Shown here piece by piece: positions 23,401 through 34,491 of a stretch of DNA of 64,000 nt. The notes under the pieces were generated by a model. It ran no database searches, had not been told where the DNA came from, and was given only the letters and a program-made list of their open reading frames with translations. Source of the DNA: Fistularia commersonii (Eukaryota; Chordata; Actinopteri; Syngnathiformes; Fistulariidae); the NCBI GenBank assembly GCA_037954325.1, contig JBBMNZ010000035.1, positions 4,197,001 to 4,261,000 of the forward strand, in the 5' to 3' direction. The position numbers were made by a program, and so were the translations under genes. How positions within the stretch are numbered: the stretch's first letter is position 1; every line of letters starts with the position of its first letter.

Positions 23401-24815
23401 TAATGACGCTGAAAATACACAAAAGCACTAACACGGCTACGAGGAACCAGCGGTGACATTAGCCCTCCTCCGCTGTGTTTTTTGGAGTTTTCTTTTTCTC
23501 GTTCCCTTAAAAAGAGGCGAGTTCAAACCCAGGCAAAAGTAGCAGTGTCTTTCTTTAAAAGCGCTTTTTTTTTTTTTTTTCATGCCAGAGCCATCCCTGG
23601 GCCTCACGCAGCGCTGTGTCGCTCCCCTGTTTGCCTGCCCCAGTTTCAGGAAAGGGCCCGCGTTTCTCTCCTGGTGCCTTGCCAGCGTTGCAAAACTATC
23701 AGCCACGGACCTCAGCGTGGAATTGACCTAGAAAATTAGCTTGTTCTGACCTGGAAACACTCAAGCGGTGTTTTGGGAAGTTCAACAAGGTCGGTCCGAT
23801 TAGGCGGGCAGCCGGTCAGACGGCGGCGTTTGCTAGGGAAAAAAAAAAAAAAAATTGAAATAGATAACATATCTCGCCTGAATTGAAGCCAAAATTGATA
23901 CATGTATTGTTGAGAGCTGCGCCCTTTTCAGTCTGTGCATCACGTTTTTGTGCTTTTTCCTCCCAAGAGCTGTTTCTTTCTCCTCCTTCCCCCACAGGGT
24001 TTCTGCCCAACTACCTCCTGCCTGACTATGAAGAGGTAGTCAACCGGCCACCCACTCCCCCTCCTCCGTACAGTGCCTTGCACGCGGGCCCGGTGGTCTC
24101 GGTGGTCCCCGGTCCGCTGTCCCCTGAGCAGCAGGAGGGACACTCTCCGGCCGCGCCGCCCGCCCCGGTGCCCGCCATCGCCGACAGCCTGTGCTGCCGG
24201 CCCGGCCTGGAGGAGCCGCAGCCCCCCGCCTTAGATTTTGGCTCCAAGCCGGTGCAGACGGCGCCCGATCCGGCCGTGATCCCGCTGTCGGACGGCCTCG
24301 GAAGGGAGGGAATGCCCGGCCAGGAGAAACAAAGCAGAGACGGGGAAGAGTCCTGCAAGGATCCCCTGCTGAGGGACATCTCGGAAGGTTTCCCCGAGGA
24401 CAAAGATCGGCTCCCCAACGGGAGGAGGAGACGATTTACGGGGGACTCCGGGATCGAGGTGTGCGTCTGCGGCAACCGGGCGATCGGCGTCTGCAGCGGG
24501 GTGGGAGGCGGCGGCCAGGAAGGCAAGGAGCTGAGGGAGCTGGAGAGCCTGCTGGGGCGAGGCGGAGAGGAGGACGAGGCGGAGGAGGCCGGTGACTTCT
24601 GCGACAGCTGCATCCACCGCGTGTCCTTCGCCGTGGAGGAGGAGCAAGCGCCGAGTGGGCAGGAGAGGCGGGCCGCACGCGGGCCGTCGGGAAACTCCCC
24701 GTCGGCGCAGCAGACGGGCGTCGCCTCGCTCCACCCTCCGGTGTGCCTCCTCCTCCACACCATCAGCGAGCAGGAGGTGCCGCACCACAGCGCCAGCACC
24801 GAGTCCCAGGGCTGA
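16476..24815 (+). CDS. wbp1l: WW domain-binding protein 1-like (OPAL1)
   Basis: Four coding exons: 16476-16562, 22590-22692, 23155-23316 and 23998-24815, giving 389 residues. The type I-like membrane protein starts with a short hydrophobic leader (exon 1) and a Cys-rich extracellular segment (MCESGHCCGESQCCSYYYELW). One membrane helix follows (FWLVWAIIFILSCCCVC), then a long cytoplasmic tail. The tail opens with HEINLIAYREAHNYPS, an LPDYEEV motif and PTPPPPYSA, a PPxY-type ligand for WW domains of NEDD4-family ubiquitin ligases. A conserved RRRFTGDSGIEVCVC block and a CDSC motif follow. These match human WBP1L in order. The start is the first ATG after an in-frame TAG at 16452-16454. Exon 4 is markedly GC-rich. 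In mammals the protein is linked to ligase-mediated down-regulation of CXCR4 and to leukaemia; that role is carried over by homology. The family also includes WBP1, but the tail favours WBP1L. Confidence 0.93.
17448..17460 (+). promoter_or_regulatory. DR1-like site, one mismatch
   Basis: GGGTCA-A-AGGTCG is two direct nuclear-receptor half-sites spaced by one base, with the last base deviating. Function is unproven. Confidence 0.3.
18535..18565 (+). repeat. (CA)n microsatellite
   Basis: About 15 uninterrupted CA units in wbp1l intron 1. Confidence 0.9.
18729..18740 (+). promoter_or_regulatory. DR0 pair of AGGTCA half-sites
   Basis: AGGTCAAGGTCA is two perfect half-sites with no spacer. The second is preceded by TCA, giving the TCAAGGTCA form preferred by ERR/SF-1-type monomers. 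Function is unproven. Confidence 0.35.
19419..19431 (-). promoter_or_regulatory. Perfect DR1 nuclear-receptor site
   Basis: The minus strand reads GGGTCA-A-AGGTCA, an exact DR1 of the kind bound by HNF4, PPAR/RXR and COUP-TF. It lies in wbp1l intron 1. The same 13-mer occurs at 33214-33226. Confidence 0.4.
20407..20488 (+). repeat. Compound (TG)n(GA)n microsatellite
   Basis: About 30 TG units to 20467 are followed by about 10 GA units. Confidence 0.92.
21560..21825 (+). mobile_element. SINE-like interspersed repeat, copy 1
   Basis: It begins with a tRNA-like head containing GGTTCGATTTC. The shared body follows: GTGTGAATGAGAGGATGAATGG, then GTATGTCTCTATATGGCCCTG, CGGTCCAGAGTGAACCCTGC and GGGATAGGCTTCAGCAG. 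The same body recurs at 27316-27612 (minus) and 48606-48920. It is diverged from the other copies and has no target duplication that I can define. Confidence 0.7.
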
Positions 24816-26530
24816 GACGGCGGCACGGAGGGAGGCCAGGAAGAGGAGGCTAATTTATCTGAGCATGTCTTTTGTGTCTGAATGCTTTCTTTGTCCAGTA
24901 TTTTGTTGTGAACGTGTGCGTCGTATACACGGCAGGTATCGGGGCAGGAAGTGGAGGAAAGCTGCCCCCTCCCCCCTCACGCTTGCCGGAACCGTGGCCT
25001 TAGCCGGTGTGTTTTGGGTTCCTGTCGGGCACTGCCGGCCCTCGAAGCAGCCGGCGTACACGGAGGAGGCGGACTCGTTGTCCTTCTCACGCCACAGCAG
25101 ACGCCGACACGCGTCAGGGACTCGGTAGCCGAAGCTGCGAGGGCGGGACGGGCTAGACGGGACGTTCACTGCCTTGGAGGATTGCTGTTTTCACCAGGTG
25201 CCTAGCATTTGCTAGGTAGTTTAAAAAAAAAAAAAAAAAAAAGACAAACAGCAGGAACCTTTTGAATGAGTGCTGTGCGTGCGTGTGTGTTTATATATGG
25301 TGATAACAACAGGGACACCAGAAACAAGTGGAACGTCCCGTCAACAGCGACGGGTTTTTCCATAAGTGTGTTCTGAAGAAGAATGTCTCTGACCGGCGCG
25401 TGTGTGTATGTGTCGGTCGCTATCGCTCTTACACACCAGTTATGTAAAAACTACAAGTGCTTTAATGAGTCTCCATGTGAACCCCCTCCTATTTTGCACA
25501 ACGTGAACCAATGTTTTCTAACTGAAGGTTTCCGCGAAGAGGAAACCACCTCCGCGAACATGAGGTTTTTTTTCCCCCCGAACGCGACAAATTCTTTGGT
25601 TCGTATCCGACTTTTTGATGAATGTTTGTTGTATGTGCCTATCACCCCCTACAATCCCCCTGAAAATGTTAAGCTTGAGTGAGAGCAGGTTAGAAGTAAA
25701 TGAAGAAAAACAGCAAAGAAACGGTTAAGATTCAGAGATTAGGACAGACTCGGGCAACATCAGACCTCAGTAGATCTTTCGCCGTCACTAGTACACTCTC
25801 TCTGCGTCGTTTTTCATCGTAGCAAGTTGTCCTACTGCATCAGTCCTGGAAATGTAGTAGTATTACAATGTAAAGATTCTTAGATTAGCATCTTAAACCT
25901 GAGATTCATGGGATTAACGCTCCAACTGATACCAGTTTGGCCTGTTAAGCTCCCACCCTAGAAACCAGCAAGACATGGATGTGGAAGATGTTGAAGCGGC
26001 CAGCGGACACGGGGACGTCGCAGTCCGTTCCTAAATCACATTTGCCTGAGACACATCTGATGCTGTGTCAACGCTCAAACAACCTCAGAATGTAGAAACT
26101 GATTATCTTATCAGTAAATGTTAATCGGAGGAGGTTTTTTTTGTGATTTTTTTTTAAACAATCTTAGGACTAATCTATAATAACCTGAGGGATTAAATGT
26201 GCCTTTTAGGCTAAAAAAACAAGATATCCTTTACATGAGTGTATGTTTATTTGCCTTTTACTGTTAAAGTAGCCATCCCTCCTTCAACCTTACATGACGG
26301 CCATCGATTGCGTGATGGTGCTTGTTTCAGAGCAAACAGCCAAGGTGTCTGCACAGATTCTTTTGAGGGAGGGTTTAAAGTTGAGCCGGCTGAGCTGCAC
26401 CACTAGTTCATCTCGTCTTCGGCACAAACGCTTCAGCCCGTTACAATGGATGCCTTCGGTGTCTTTTCAGTCGACGCAACCTGGATTCTGAACGTTCTGA
26501 CGTGAAACTAGTCAGTGCAACTTTGGACCT

Positions 26531-26534
<4 letters not shown>

Positions 26535-26570
<36 letters not shown>
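26535..26570 (+). repeat. (AT)n microsatellite in 3'UTR
   Basis: About 18 uninterrupted AT units. In RNA this would be a self-complementary AU hairpin. Confidence 0.9.
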
Positions 26571-26572
<2 letters not shown>

Positions 26573-27285
26573 ATGGACTTTTTTCGTAGAAAACTTTTAA
26601 GTAACCCCTGCTCAAAAAGCACAGGTTCAGTTCAATCACAGATTTTCAGTGTGGGAGTGCAAAGATCTCCCGGCCACTGCTCTTCAAGCACAGGTTGGAT
26701 TAAAACATGTCAACTGATGTTTTTTGGAATAAACCCTGACTGAGTCTAAACACATTCTTAAGTGCTTTAAATTTATATGCTATTTTTTTTGTGAAGTAGA
26801 AAATAATATTCTGTTATTGTGGTCCGTGTGTGAGGAATGAGCTATTTTTTAATATCAGCCGAATCTATTAAAACGTGTGGGAGCATGTATAATCTCAGAA
26901 CCACTTTATATTTTTCAAAACGCGTTTGGTAATGAGTGAGATGTTTGTGAACCACATGTACTGATTTAGTTCAAATTAGGTGTATTTGCTTATCTTCCAT
27001 CAGTGCTTTTTGTTTTTTGTCTACGGTGAATGATATATATATAAATATATATATACAAAAAAAGCTGTAAAATTTCAGACTCCTCCTGAAGTTGTATAAA
27101 ATGGTACCTTTGACTAACATACTTGTTAACAAAATCAGGGGCATCTTGCCAAAGACACTGTTCTTTCCTCACCGGTGTTTTGTTGTTATTGTTTTTGTTG
27201 TTTGTTTTTTTTTTTTGCACATGTTCTTTGAATGTCTTGATCATAATAAGCCATTGATTACAACAGCCCTGATGGACGTATGTTC

Positions 27286-27291
27286 AATAAA
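27286..27291 (+). terminator. Candidate polyadenylation signal of wbp1l
   Basis: AATAAA lies about 2.47 kb downstream of the stop codon and just before an inverted SINE-like repeat. Other hexamers lie upstream, for example a GGAATAAACC near 26728. Confidence 0.45.
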
Positions 27292-27315
27292 CATACCCTT
27301 TGAAATTCAAATCTC

Positions 27316-27612
27316 CCTTTTATTTATTCATTCATTCTCTATAGCCCTTATCCAGCACTCGCTGTGATGCAGGGAGCCGATAACAGCCATCATTTGGTCC
27401 ACATGTAGACATACAACCATTCACTCACTCATTCACACGTGATAAAGACATAGGAGCATTCACTCTCACATGTCGTATAGACATAAAACCATCCACTCAA
27501 GAGACAGACTGGAGATAGAAAACCACACAAAATCCTCACAGAAAGGCCCTTCTGTCAGACTTGAACCAGGGACCTCCATGCTGTGAGGTGAACCAATCAA
27601 AGTGCCTCTGTG
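27316..27612 (-). mobile_element. SINE-like interspersed repeat, copy 2 (inverted)
   Basis: On the minus strand the copy reads a tRNA-like head (TCACCTCACAGCATGGAGG, then TGGTTCAAGTCTGACAG) followed by the GTGTGAATGAGTGAGTGAATGG and GTATGTCTACATGTGG body. Its tail is AATGAATAAATAAA. It matches the copies at 21560 and 48606. It lies between the wbp1l polyadenylation site and the as3mt promoter. Confidence 0.7.
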
Positions 27613-27639
27613 CTGCTTGGCTTTTTCCATTTCTATTTA

Positions 27640-27901
27640 ATGGATTTTTTTTTTGAGAGTTATTCCTCCAGGGAGGCGCTTTGCAACACTATGGCTTCTT
27701 AATAACATGATAAACAAACATTTGTTTTTATTTTTTTGACAAACAAACATAAACAGAATAACTTTCTGTCCGCATCCGGGTCCTCGTGACCCCAGGCGGG
27801 GCGCCAAACAGGAAGTGAACTTTGCACCGCATCGCCTTCCAGTCCCGCTGCGGGAAGGCAAACCCACGCACACGTCTCTGTCCCGCCACGGACCGCAGAC
27901 G
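27640..27901 (+). promoter_or_regulatory. Presumed as3mt promoter and 5'UTR
   Basis: This is a GC-richer interval between the inverted SINE and the as3mt start codon. It contains CCGCATCGCC-type CpG-rich sequence. No TATA box is evident. Its limits are set only by its neighbours. Confidence 0.4.
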
Positions 27902-28292
27902 ATGGCCGAGAAAACGAGGTGAGGTGATGGGATGCGCTCATACGCACATACACACACACACACGCACACACACACACACACGACTGCCTGCTGCGACGCG
28001 GACGTGTTGCCAGATTGGAGAACAGTCAGCTAAAAACCCACATCGCGATTTATCAATTTATTGAAATGAAAGAGCAGGAGACGACTCTGCAATGTAGACG
28101 CTGTGTTTAAATTTAACTCTACTAACTTTTAGATGTAGTTTTGTGTTTTTTTGTTGTCTTTTTGTGTGTTTTTACCGCTTGAAAGGTTAGTTTAGCTAGC
28201 GGCTAACGCTGTGGGTAAGCGAAGCTAACACTGCGGTGATTTGTTGTTTTGCTAGCTGCTGCCTGGACACCGCTGTTCACCTGGACGTTAAG

Positions 28293-28339
<47 letters not shown>

Positions 28340-31300
28340 GACAGCCGTACATGGGTCTAGCATACTGTATTGACAGTGTGTACAAATCCTGCAGCCCTGG
28401 AAAGACATCAGCCGAAATGACATTGTTTAATTTGCATGATATGTAACAAAATAAAGGATATCTGAAAGGGTTAGACTCTAAAAAGCAAATACATTTTTTA
28501 ATAAATCTCTGATGTTTCCAGGCAGCTTTAAAAAATTCTGGCACTGAATAGCCAGAGTTAAAAATATAAGTTAATATAACTGTCAGTCTTAAGCTTTGTT
28601 TATGATTTTAATAACTCCATTCCATATCATTTGGCCAAGGGATTAAAAAGATCTGTCTGGATGAAGATAGTAAAGCTGGACATCACTGTATTTAATTAAA
28701 AAAAAACAAAAAAAAACATGTTGCAATTATACTAATGACTTTTTATCCCCTAACTGAGGATTTCTTGCCTTTTTCTTTATTTCCCAAAGGTTTTTTTTCT
28801 TCTTTTCAAAATTAGGATAAAGCCGTCAGCTTTTACATTGCAGCCTGGATGTGAGGTTTTGTTTGTATGTTATTTGAACAAGTCATTCAATTTCTCAGTG
28901 CAGTCGTTTTACACACTCTAAGTTATTATAGTCACGTTAACCGCCCTTGTCAATAAAATGAACTGCTAGTTTTTATGGCAAAATTATTGTATTTATGGTT
29001 CCGCTATAAGGGCAGAGCCACAATTCCAGATGTGTGTTCAGCCATTCGTTATATAGCGTGGAAATTGTACTTTGAGTGTAGCTGATAGTGACCACGTGCT
29101 CAAAGAGGTACCCAACAAGTGACGTACTTTGCTGTGCACGTGCAGGATTACTATGGGAAGAAGCTGAAGAAGTCCTCGGACCTTCAGACCAACGCCTGCG
29201 TGGCTCCGGCCACGCCCGCCCCCGCCTATGTCCGCCATGCACTGAAGAAGGTGCATCCCGACGTTGCCGACAGGTGGCTGAGCTCGCTCCCGTCTCTGTC
29301 AGCCAAAAATATATACCATTTCAATTGTATGCATGTGGTGGGTTTCTGCCTCAGGTACTACGGCTGTGGTCTGGTGGTGCCGGAGTGCTTGGAGGGCTGC
29401 AGGATTCTGGACCTGGGCAGCGGGAGCGGGAGGGACTGCTACATGCTGAGCCAGCTGGTGGGTGAGATGGGCCACGTCACCGGCATCGACATGACGGAGG
29501 ACCAGGTAACACGGTGAAAATGCTCCTCCCCCCGAGCCGGTTAGACTTCATCGTGCACATCTCATTTTCTCCTCTAGCTTGAGGTGGCCAGGAAATACGT
29601 GGACTATCACACGGAGCAGTTTGGCTACAAGAAACCCAACTTAGCCTTCGTTCAGGGTTACATCGAGGCTTTGACAGAGGCGGGTCTGCGGGAGAGCTCC
29701 TTCGACATCGTCATGTAAGACATTGTCGTCTCTGTTTGCTTCACCGGCCCAGCGAGACACGATTTTGTAATGAGAATGTGATTGTTGCCGTCACCCAGTT
29801 CCAACTGTGTGGTGAATCTTTCTCCAGACAAGAAGCGGGTACTGACCGAAGCTCACCGCGTTCTCAAGGTACGTGGCCTTTCGGCCCCAGTGCTACTGCG
29901 TTCTTCTTTTATCGAATCTCAAGTCACAAATGCGTCGATACTCCGTGCTGATCTCGCAGGATGGCGGTGAGTTTTACTTCAGCGACGTCTACAGCAACGG
30001 GAGACTAACAGACGAAATCAGGCAACACAAAGTCCTGTGGGGTGAGTCATATGATTGTCCCCGCCGCCACTGCCTCTGCTTACGGACACGCACCTCAGAG
30101 GGGGTCTGCCTGTCTCGGCAGGTGAGTGTCTTGGCGGCGCGCTCTGGTGGCAGGATCTGCTGCGAATGGCCGAAGAGGCAGGCTTCAGCCCCCCGCGGCT
30201 CGTCACGGCCGACCCCATCACTGTCGACAACAAGGAACTGCAGGACATTCTGGGTTTGTTTATTTTTGCTGCGTGTCTTATCCCACTTTATCACTTCTAC
30301 ATGCAGTAATACCTTGACTTACAAGTTTAATTGGAATCTGTGACAAAGCTTGGAACTCAATATGCTTGTATATAAAATTAAAGTCCCCATTGAAATTAAT
30401 TGAAACATTGTTAATCCAATCCAGCTCCCCGGTTTTGTTGTGTTTTTACAGGAAAATGCACTTTATCAATAACAAATAATGTAGAAAAATATATAATTCG
30501 TATTAAAAGAGAATGTAGAGAAATAGATGGGTTTATGAAGTGTATTTAAAGTGAAGATCGGACAAAGATGGAGGGGGTTGGGTGTGTTTTTCATTAGATG
30601 CTGTATTGCTTAACTTACTGGCTACACACCTAATGTTACAATGTGTTGCTCAATGTTACTTGCTCACTTTGCTACACTTTATGGTTAAGGATACTTTACT
30701 GAACGCCGATCCTCTTTTTAAAAAGATCAAACCGACTGGCTTTGAATGACGCCGCCCCGTAAATGTACGCCTCCTTAGAGATGATGCTCTCGGTCATACT
30801 ATCTCAATACCACCAACAACAACAACAGCAACTTCTCCATCTCTTTACGGACAAGTTGACAACACACACACCTTGCTCAATTTTTTCCATAATATACACT
30901 GGACTAGTTATTGTCGGGTAGTGCGCCTGACTTTGCTGGCTATGTCTGTGTCAAACACTCATCCCGCTGGTTCCTAACTCAGATCTCTGCTTGTATCATA
31001 AAGCCAAAAATCAACTGCGACGGCTCTGATTTTGGAAAATTTGTAAGTTGATGCACTCGTGTGTCATGGTTGCACTGTATATATATTCTGTTGACACTTG
31101 GTTAATTTCCCTCTTCTCCACAGGTGACTTCAAGTTTGTTTCTGCCACGTACCGCCTTTTTAAGGTGCCAAAAGGTGTCTCAAGGCCCCGTCAGGTGATC
31201 TACAACGGGGGCATCACGGGGGCGGAGGACAGCCTCCGCTTCGACTGTCACTACACCTTCCAGGTCCGTAGCCCCACTGCGGCTTCTTTTTGCCCTGTAC

Positions 31301-31704
31301 TCGCCAACCCACCCGCCGTTTGTCAAATGTTGTTGTGTCCGGCAGGCCAACGAAGTGGCCGAGGTTGACGGGGAAGTAGCCGCCATCCTGGCCAACTCCA
31401 GATTCTCGCAGGACTTCACTCTGCGGCCACCGGGTGGCCCCGGCGGGGTCGAGCCTAAGGTCAGCATCTCGGGCCAGTCGTCCGCGCCGAATTCCTGGAT
31501 GTGAGAAAGTCTTTGTTTGATTTCTTTGCGGCCCTAGAGGTCAGCGTGTGTTTTCACTATGACTTTGAAATGGATCGACACACCCAGAGAGGCCCACTGT
31601 CCAGCTCTGCACTTAGTCACACACACATGCACAGTGTGTGTGCTTGCGTACAGAGAATCATGCCGCACTGTCTTGTACACACACACACACACACATACAA
31701 GTGC

Positions 31705-31742
<38 letters not shown>

Positions 31743-31899
31743 CCACTCAACACATATGCACACATTCACTAGCACAAGGTCAGGCAGCTGTCTTGGAGTC
31801 ATAACTCGACTGCGGAGTCCTGCTGGGAACCTTGAACAGGAAGGAATGTTCTCTTCTCAGCTAATGGAATGCCATCTTATCAGCCCTCGTGGCCTCTCT

Positions 31900-31939
<40 letters not shown>

Positions 31940-32525
31940 ACAGAAACGTTGCCATACAATATGTACCTCCCTGATTATTCAAAATCATAAATCAAACGGG
32001 CAACGCTCTCGGGTTGTCCGGGACAAGAGCAGTTGCAAATTAACACATTTTTAGCGTCCGGTGTGGTGGCTTGACCTTTGGAGCATCTGGTAACGCCACT
32101 GGGCTAATGGACGCCGCCCCGCCATGGACGGAGCAATAAAGAGCCTTTGATCCCGCTCTCGATGGCGCATAGATGGATAGATTTTGATGTCGATCGATGG
32201 CACGCCGCCTGTAAAAGTACGACAGAGTCACAGCAAAACTCCCGCTGGTGCGCTGGCATCCCTGAGATTCTTTGCTGTATTTCTTTCTAGGAAATAAGAA
32301 AAAAAAAAACCAACCTGTTTTCCTTATTTTCTGAACCCACTTCTTTTTAAATAATCCTGGTTTCTCTGGCATGTCGCTGTCCACCGCTGATAATCCAATA
32401 TATGACTGATCACACAGGCGCCCACGGTGGACCCTTTCCTGCTGGCCGAGCGGGTGGCGGTGCAGTGCCCGGCCCTGGCCACCAGAGCGTGCTGCAGCAC
32501 ACAGTCCCCATCCTGCTGCAAGTGA
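27902..32525 (+). CDS. as3mt: Arsenite methyltransferase
   Basis: Eleven exons: 27902-27918, 28256-28292, 29146-29273, 29355-29505, 29578-29714, 29799-29868, 29960-30041, 30122-30253, 31124-31263, 31346-31459 and 32418-32525. They join in phase to 371 residues (human is 375). This cytosolic enzyme transfers methyl groups from S-adenosylmethionine to trivalent arsenic, using reduced thiols. SAM motif I is DLGSGSGRD (80-88) and the acidic ribose-binding position lies in TGIDM (103-107). Cys36, Cys65, Cys160 and Cys210 align with the four arsenic-site/disulfide cysteines of the human enzyme (32, 61, 156 and 206), so it should be active. The C-terminus is Cys-rich (RACCSTQSPSCCK). The start is inferred from a GACGATGG context and perfect phase through two very short exons, so the first 18 residues are the least certain part. 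It lies between wbp1l and cnnm2, as in mammals but without cyp17a1 and borcs7. Confidence 0.94.
28293..28335 (+). repeat. (AC)n directly at the as3mt exon-2 donor
   Basis: The intron begins GTAACACAC and continues as about 20 AC units, so the microsatellite overlaps the splice donor. Confidence 0.9.
30304..31077. mobile_element. Old non-autonomous DNA transposon, hAT-like ends
   Basis: The left end reads CAGTAATACCTTGACTTAC. The reverse complement of the right end reads CAGTGCAACCATGAC, then TCAACTTACAAATTT. The two ends are imperfect inverted repeats starting with CAGT. The left 130 bp resemble a repeat I associate with fish genomes (ACTTACAAGTTT, then CCCCATTGAAATTAATTGAA). No transposase frame and no exact 8-bp target duplication is visible. 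The element sits inside as3mt intron 8 and does not touch the exons. Confidence 0.5.
31672..31742 (+). repeat. Interrupted (CA)n microsatellite
   Basis: Two CA blocks separated by ATACAAGTGCTTA, in as3mt intron 10. Another (CA)17 block lies at 31902-31937. Confidence 0.9.
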
Positions 32526-32552
32526 CTGGTGAAGAGTGAGCATCATCATCCT

Positions 32553-32588
<36 letters not shown>

Positions 32589-32677
32589 TGATCCACAGTG
32601 ATTGGGATAATAAATGATCACCTCCACCTATCCCGCCCTGCACACGGTGCCACTCTGTTTGTCTTTGCCGCGATTGC

Positions 32678-32683
32678 AATAAA
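32678..32683 (+). terminator. Candidate polyadenylation signal of as3mt
   Basis: AATAAA lies about 150 nt after the stop codon, a normal distance. Confidence 0.6.
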
Positions 32684-34100
32684 GTTTCACGCAAGTTGCC
32701 TGAGTGGCGGCGCAATGGGGGCACGAGGGACGACGAGGCCCCGGTTTTGACATTGGCATCATTTTGTTTCAGGAGCCTGCAGACGGATCGCGGCGTTTGT
32801 TCCTTTGAAGACTTTTTTACACAACTTCTTATCATGTGCTATTAACAAATGAGCCCACGGTTAAATGATCACCCGTCGACCAGTGAACTCTGTGACTCTG
32901 CTGTGTATCAAGGCAACATCTAAATCACTTCAAATGTCGCTTTAATAATTGCGGCGGGGCAGGCGTTTGAGACTCAGAGCCATCGCCTTCCACACCTGTG
33001 ACCTGCTTATCAACGCTTTGCCTTGCAGATGATGTTTGATCCATTGTACAAATCCTGAGTCAGGAAGGAAAAAAAAAAGACCGTACTCTGCACATTTTGG
33101 GAGACATTTGTCTCCCAGCAAGGGCCAGCAGTAAAGCGAATGTATTGTAATCAGAAGCAGCAGAAAGTGCATTTTGCACTCCACCCAGGAGATGGATAGC
33201 CCTGGTCAGACTGGGGTCAAAGGTCACGATGCTCAAAAACTGAGTAGAGATTTGTGTGACAACGAAAATCTCTTCCGGAGAAGTCAATCAGGTATCAAAA
33301 CAATAATTTTGATAGTGGCAAATCACAGAAGAATGTGGAACAGGCCCAGGGTGTACTCTTGAGTTTTATTATTGTTATTATTGTGTAGCGAGAGGCATAA
33401 ATGCAGGAGTGTATGAGTATTTTCCATGTGCTTCCGCAGTGTCAAAGGGAATCAGCAGATGGTGAACCGTTTTCTCTTCGTATTTAATACGTCATATTTC
33501 AACAGGACTCATTTAGGTTGTGACAACTCACAGCAAAAGTAATCTGCAGGCACTTTTTTTGTGGAGAAGGACCAGGCCATACTCTTAACTCCATTATGAT
33601 GGAGCAAGACGTATGTGCTTCTGCAACGGAGTCGGCTGATGGTTAAGATGCCAAAAAGATCACGACATAATGTGCACAGTCAGGAAACTTGTCTCCATGT
33701 ACAACGAAATGGCAATTTTGCCGTCCGCAGTGAAGCCAGATAGGTATTGATAAAAAAATTATAATTAGCTAGAGGCAAACAGTGGGAGGGAAATGTAAAG
33801 AGTATTAGCCGGGTGAAAAAATGTAATCGTACTCTCAATAAAAGATAGAAATAAAAAGTGACACTTCTGGTGAAGTTGTCTCAGCGGCAGCCGGTGACGC
33901 TGTGCTTTGGTGGTGGGGGGGTGATGACGTCACATCTGCACGCAAACGCGGAAATCGGTGGTGGCTGGAAGTTTTATAGTTGTTTATTTTTAATAAAAAA
34001 AAATAAGGTTAAAATGAACGGGAAACGATTTGGGACATTACGAATAGAAATTAAATTTAAAAAAAAAAAAAAAAGATGTGGTAAAGTTACAAGTGCGCTT
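32684..34100. other. as3mt-cnnm2 intergenic region
   Basis: There is no coding exon. A perfect DR1 lies at 33214-33226. Loosely similar blocks around 33330-33470 and 33565-33655 (each with ACTCTT and GTGCTTC-GCA words) suggest an old internal duplication. No known transposon was recognised. Confidence 0.5.
33214..33226 (+). promoter_or_regulatory. Perfect DR1 nuclear-receptor site
   Basis: GGGTCA-A-AGGTCA, 0.7 kb downstream of the as3mt stop codon and 1.4 kb upstream of the cnnm2 start. It is identical to the 13-mer at 19419-19431 on the other strand. Confidence 0.4.
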
Positions 34101-34252
34101 AAGGGCGCACTTGTTTTGGAAGTTGATTCGCCGAGGGGAGCCCCGCCCCCTCTCCACCACCCACTCCCCCCCCACCCCACGCGATTGGTCGCCGCCGCGG
34201 TCCGTCTCTCTCTCACCAGCCTCAGGCACGAGTTTGCGCCCCCCCCACACCT

Positions 34253-34298
<46 letters not shown>
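34253..34298 (+). repeat. (CA)n microsatellite in the cnnm2 promoter/5'UTR
   Basis: About 22 CA units, flanked by C-runs. Confidence 0.92.
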
Positions 34299-34299
<1 letters not shown>

Positions 34300-34380
34300 A
34301 CTCCCCCCCCACCCCCGTCAAGCCTGCGCTCAGGAGTCGTCAGTGTCGGACACGTCGCGGGAACGAGTGAGCGAGTGGGT

Positions 34381-34491
34381 CCCCCCCCACACCCACCCAC
34401 CCCTCCCCCCTCACGCCGTCCCCTCCCTTTCCCCTCCGAACCCCCCACCCCCCCCACCCTCCCACCCTCCTTCCCTCCCCCCCTCCCCCAG
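34381..34491 (+). repeat. Cytosine-run segment
   Basis: Multiple runs of 3-8 C separated by A, T or CT. The complementary strand therefore has many G-runs suited to G-quadruplex formation, close to the likely transcription start. Confidence 0.75.

Larger units (their letters stand above)
24816..27291 (+). other. wbp1l 3'UTR (long)
   Basis: About 2.5 kb without a coding exon runs to the AATAAA at 27286-27291. It contains an A-run near 25223-25242, an (AT)18 microsatellite at 26535-26570 and a second AT-rich stretch at about 27028-27056. I looked here for remnants of cyp17a1 or borcs7 and found none. Confidence 0.6.

Noticed and set aside
24026..24826. Long antisense frame over wbp1l exon 4
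   Set aside because: The sense strand encodes the conserved wbp1l tail; the antisense frame is open only because of GC-rich third positions.
24816..27901. Remnants of cyp17a1 or borcs7
   Set aside because: Searched by eye for conserved P450 heme-loop and other coding blocks on both strands; none seen.
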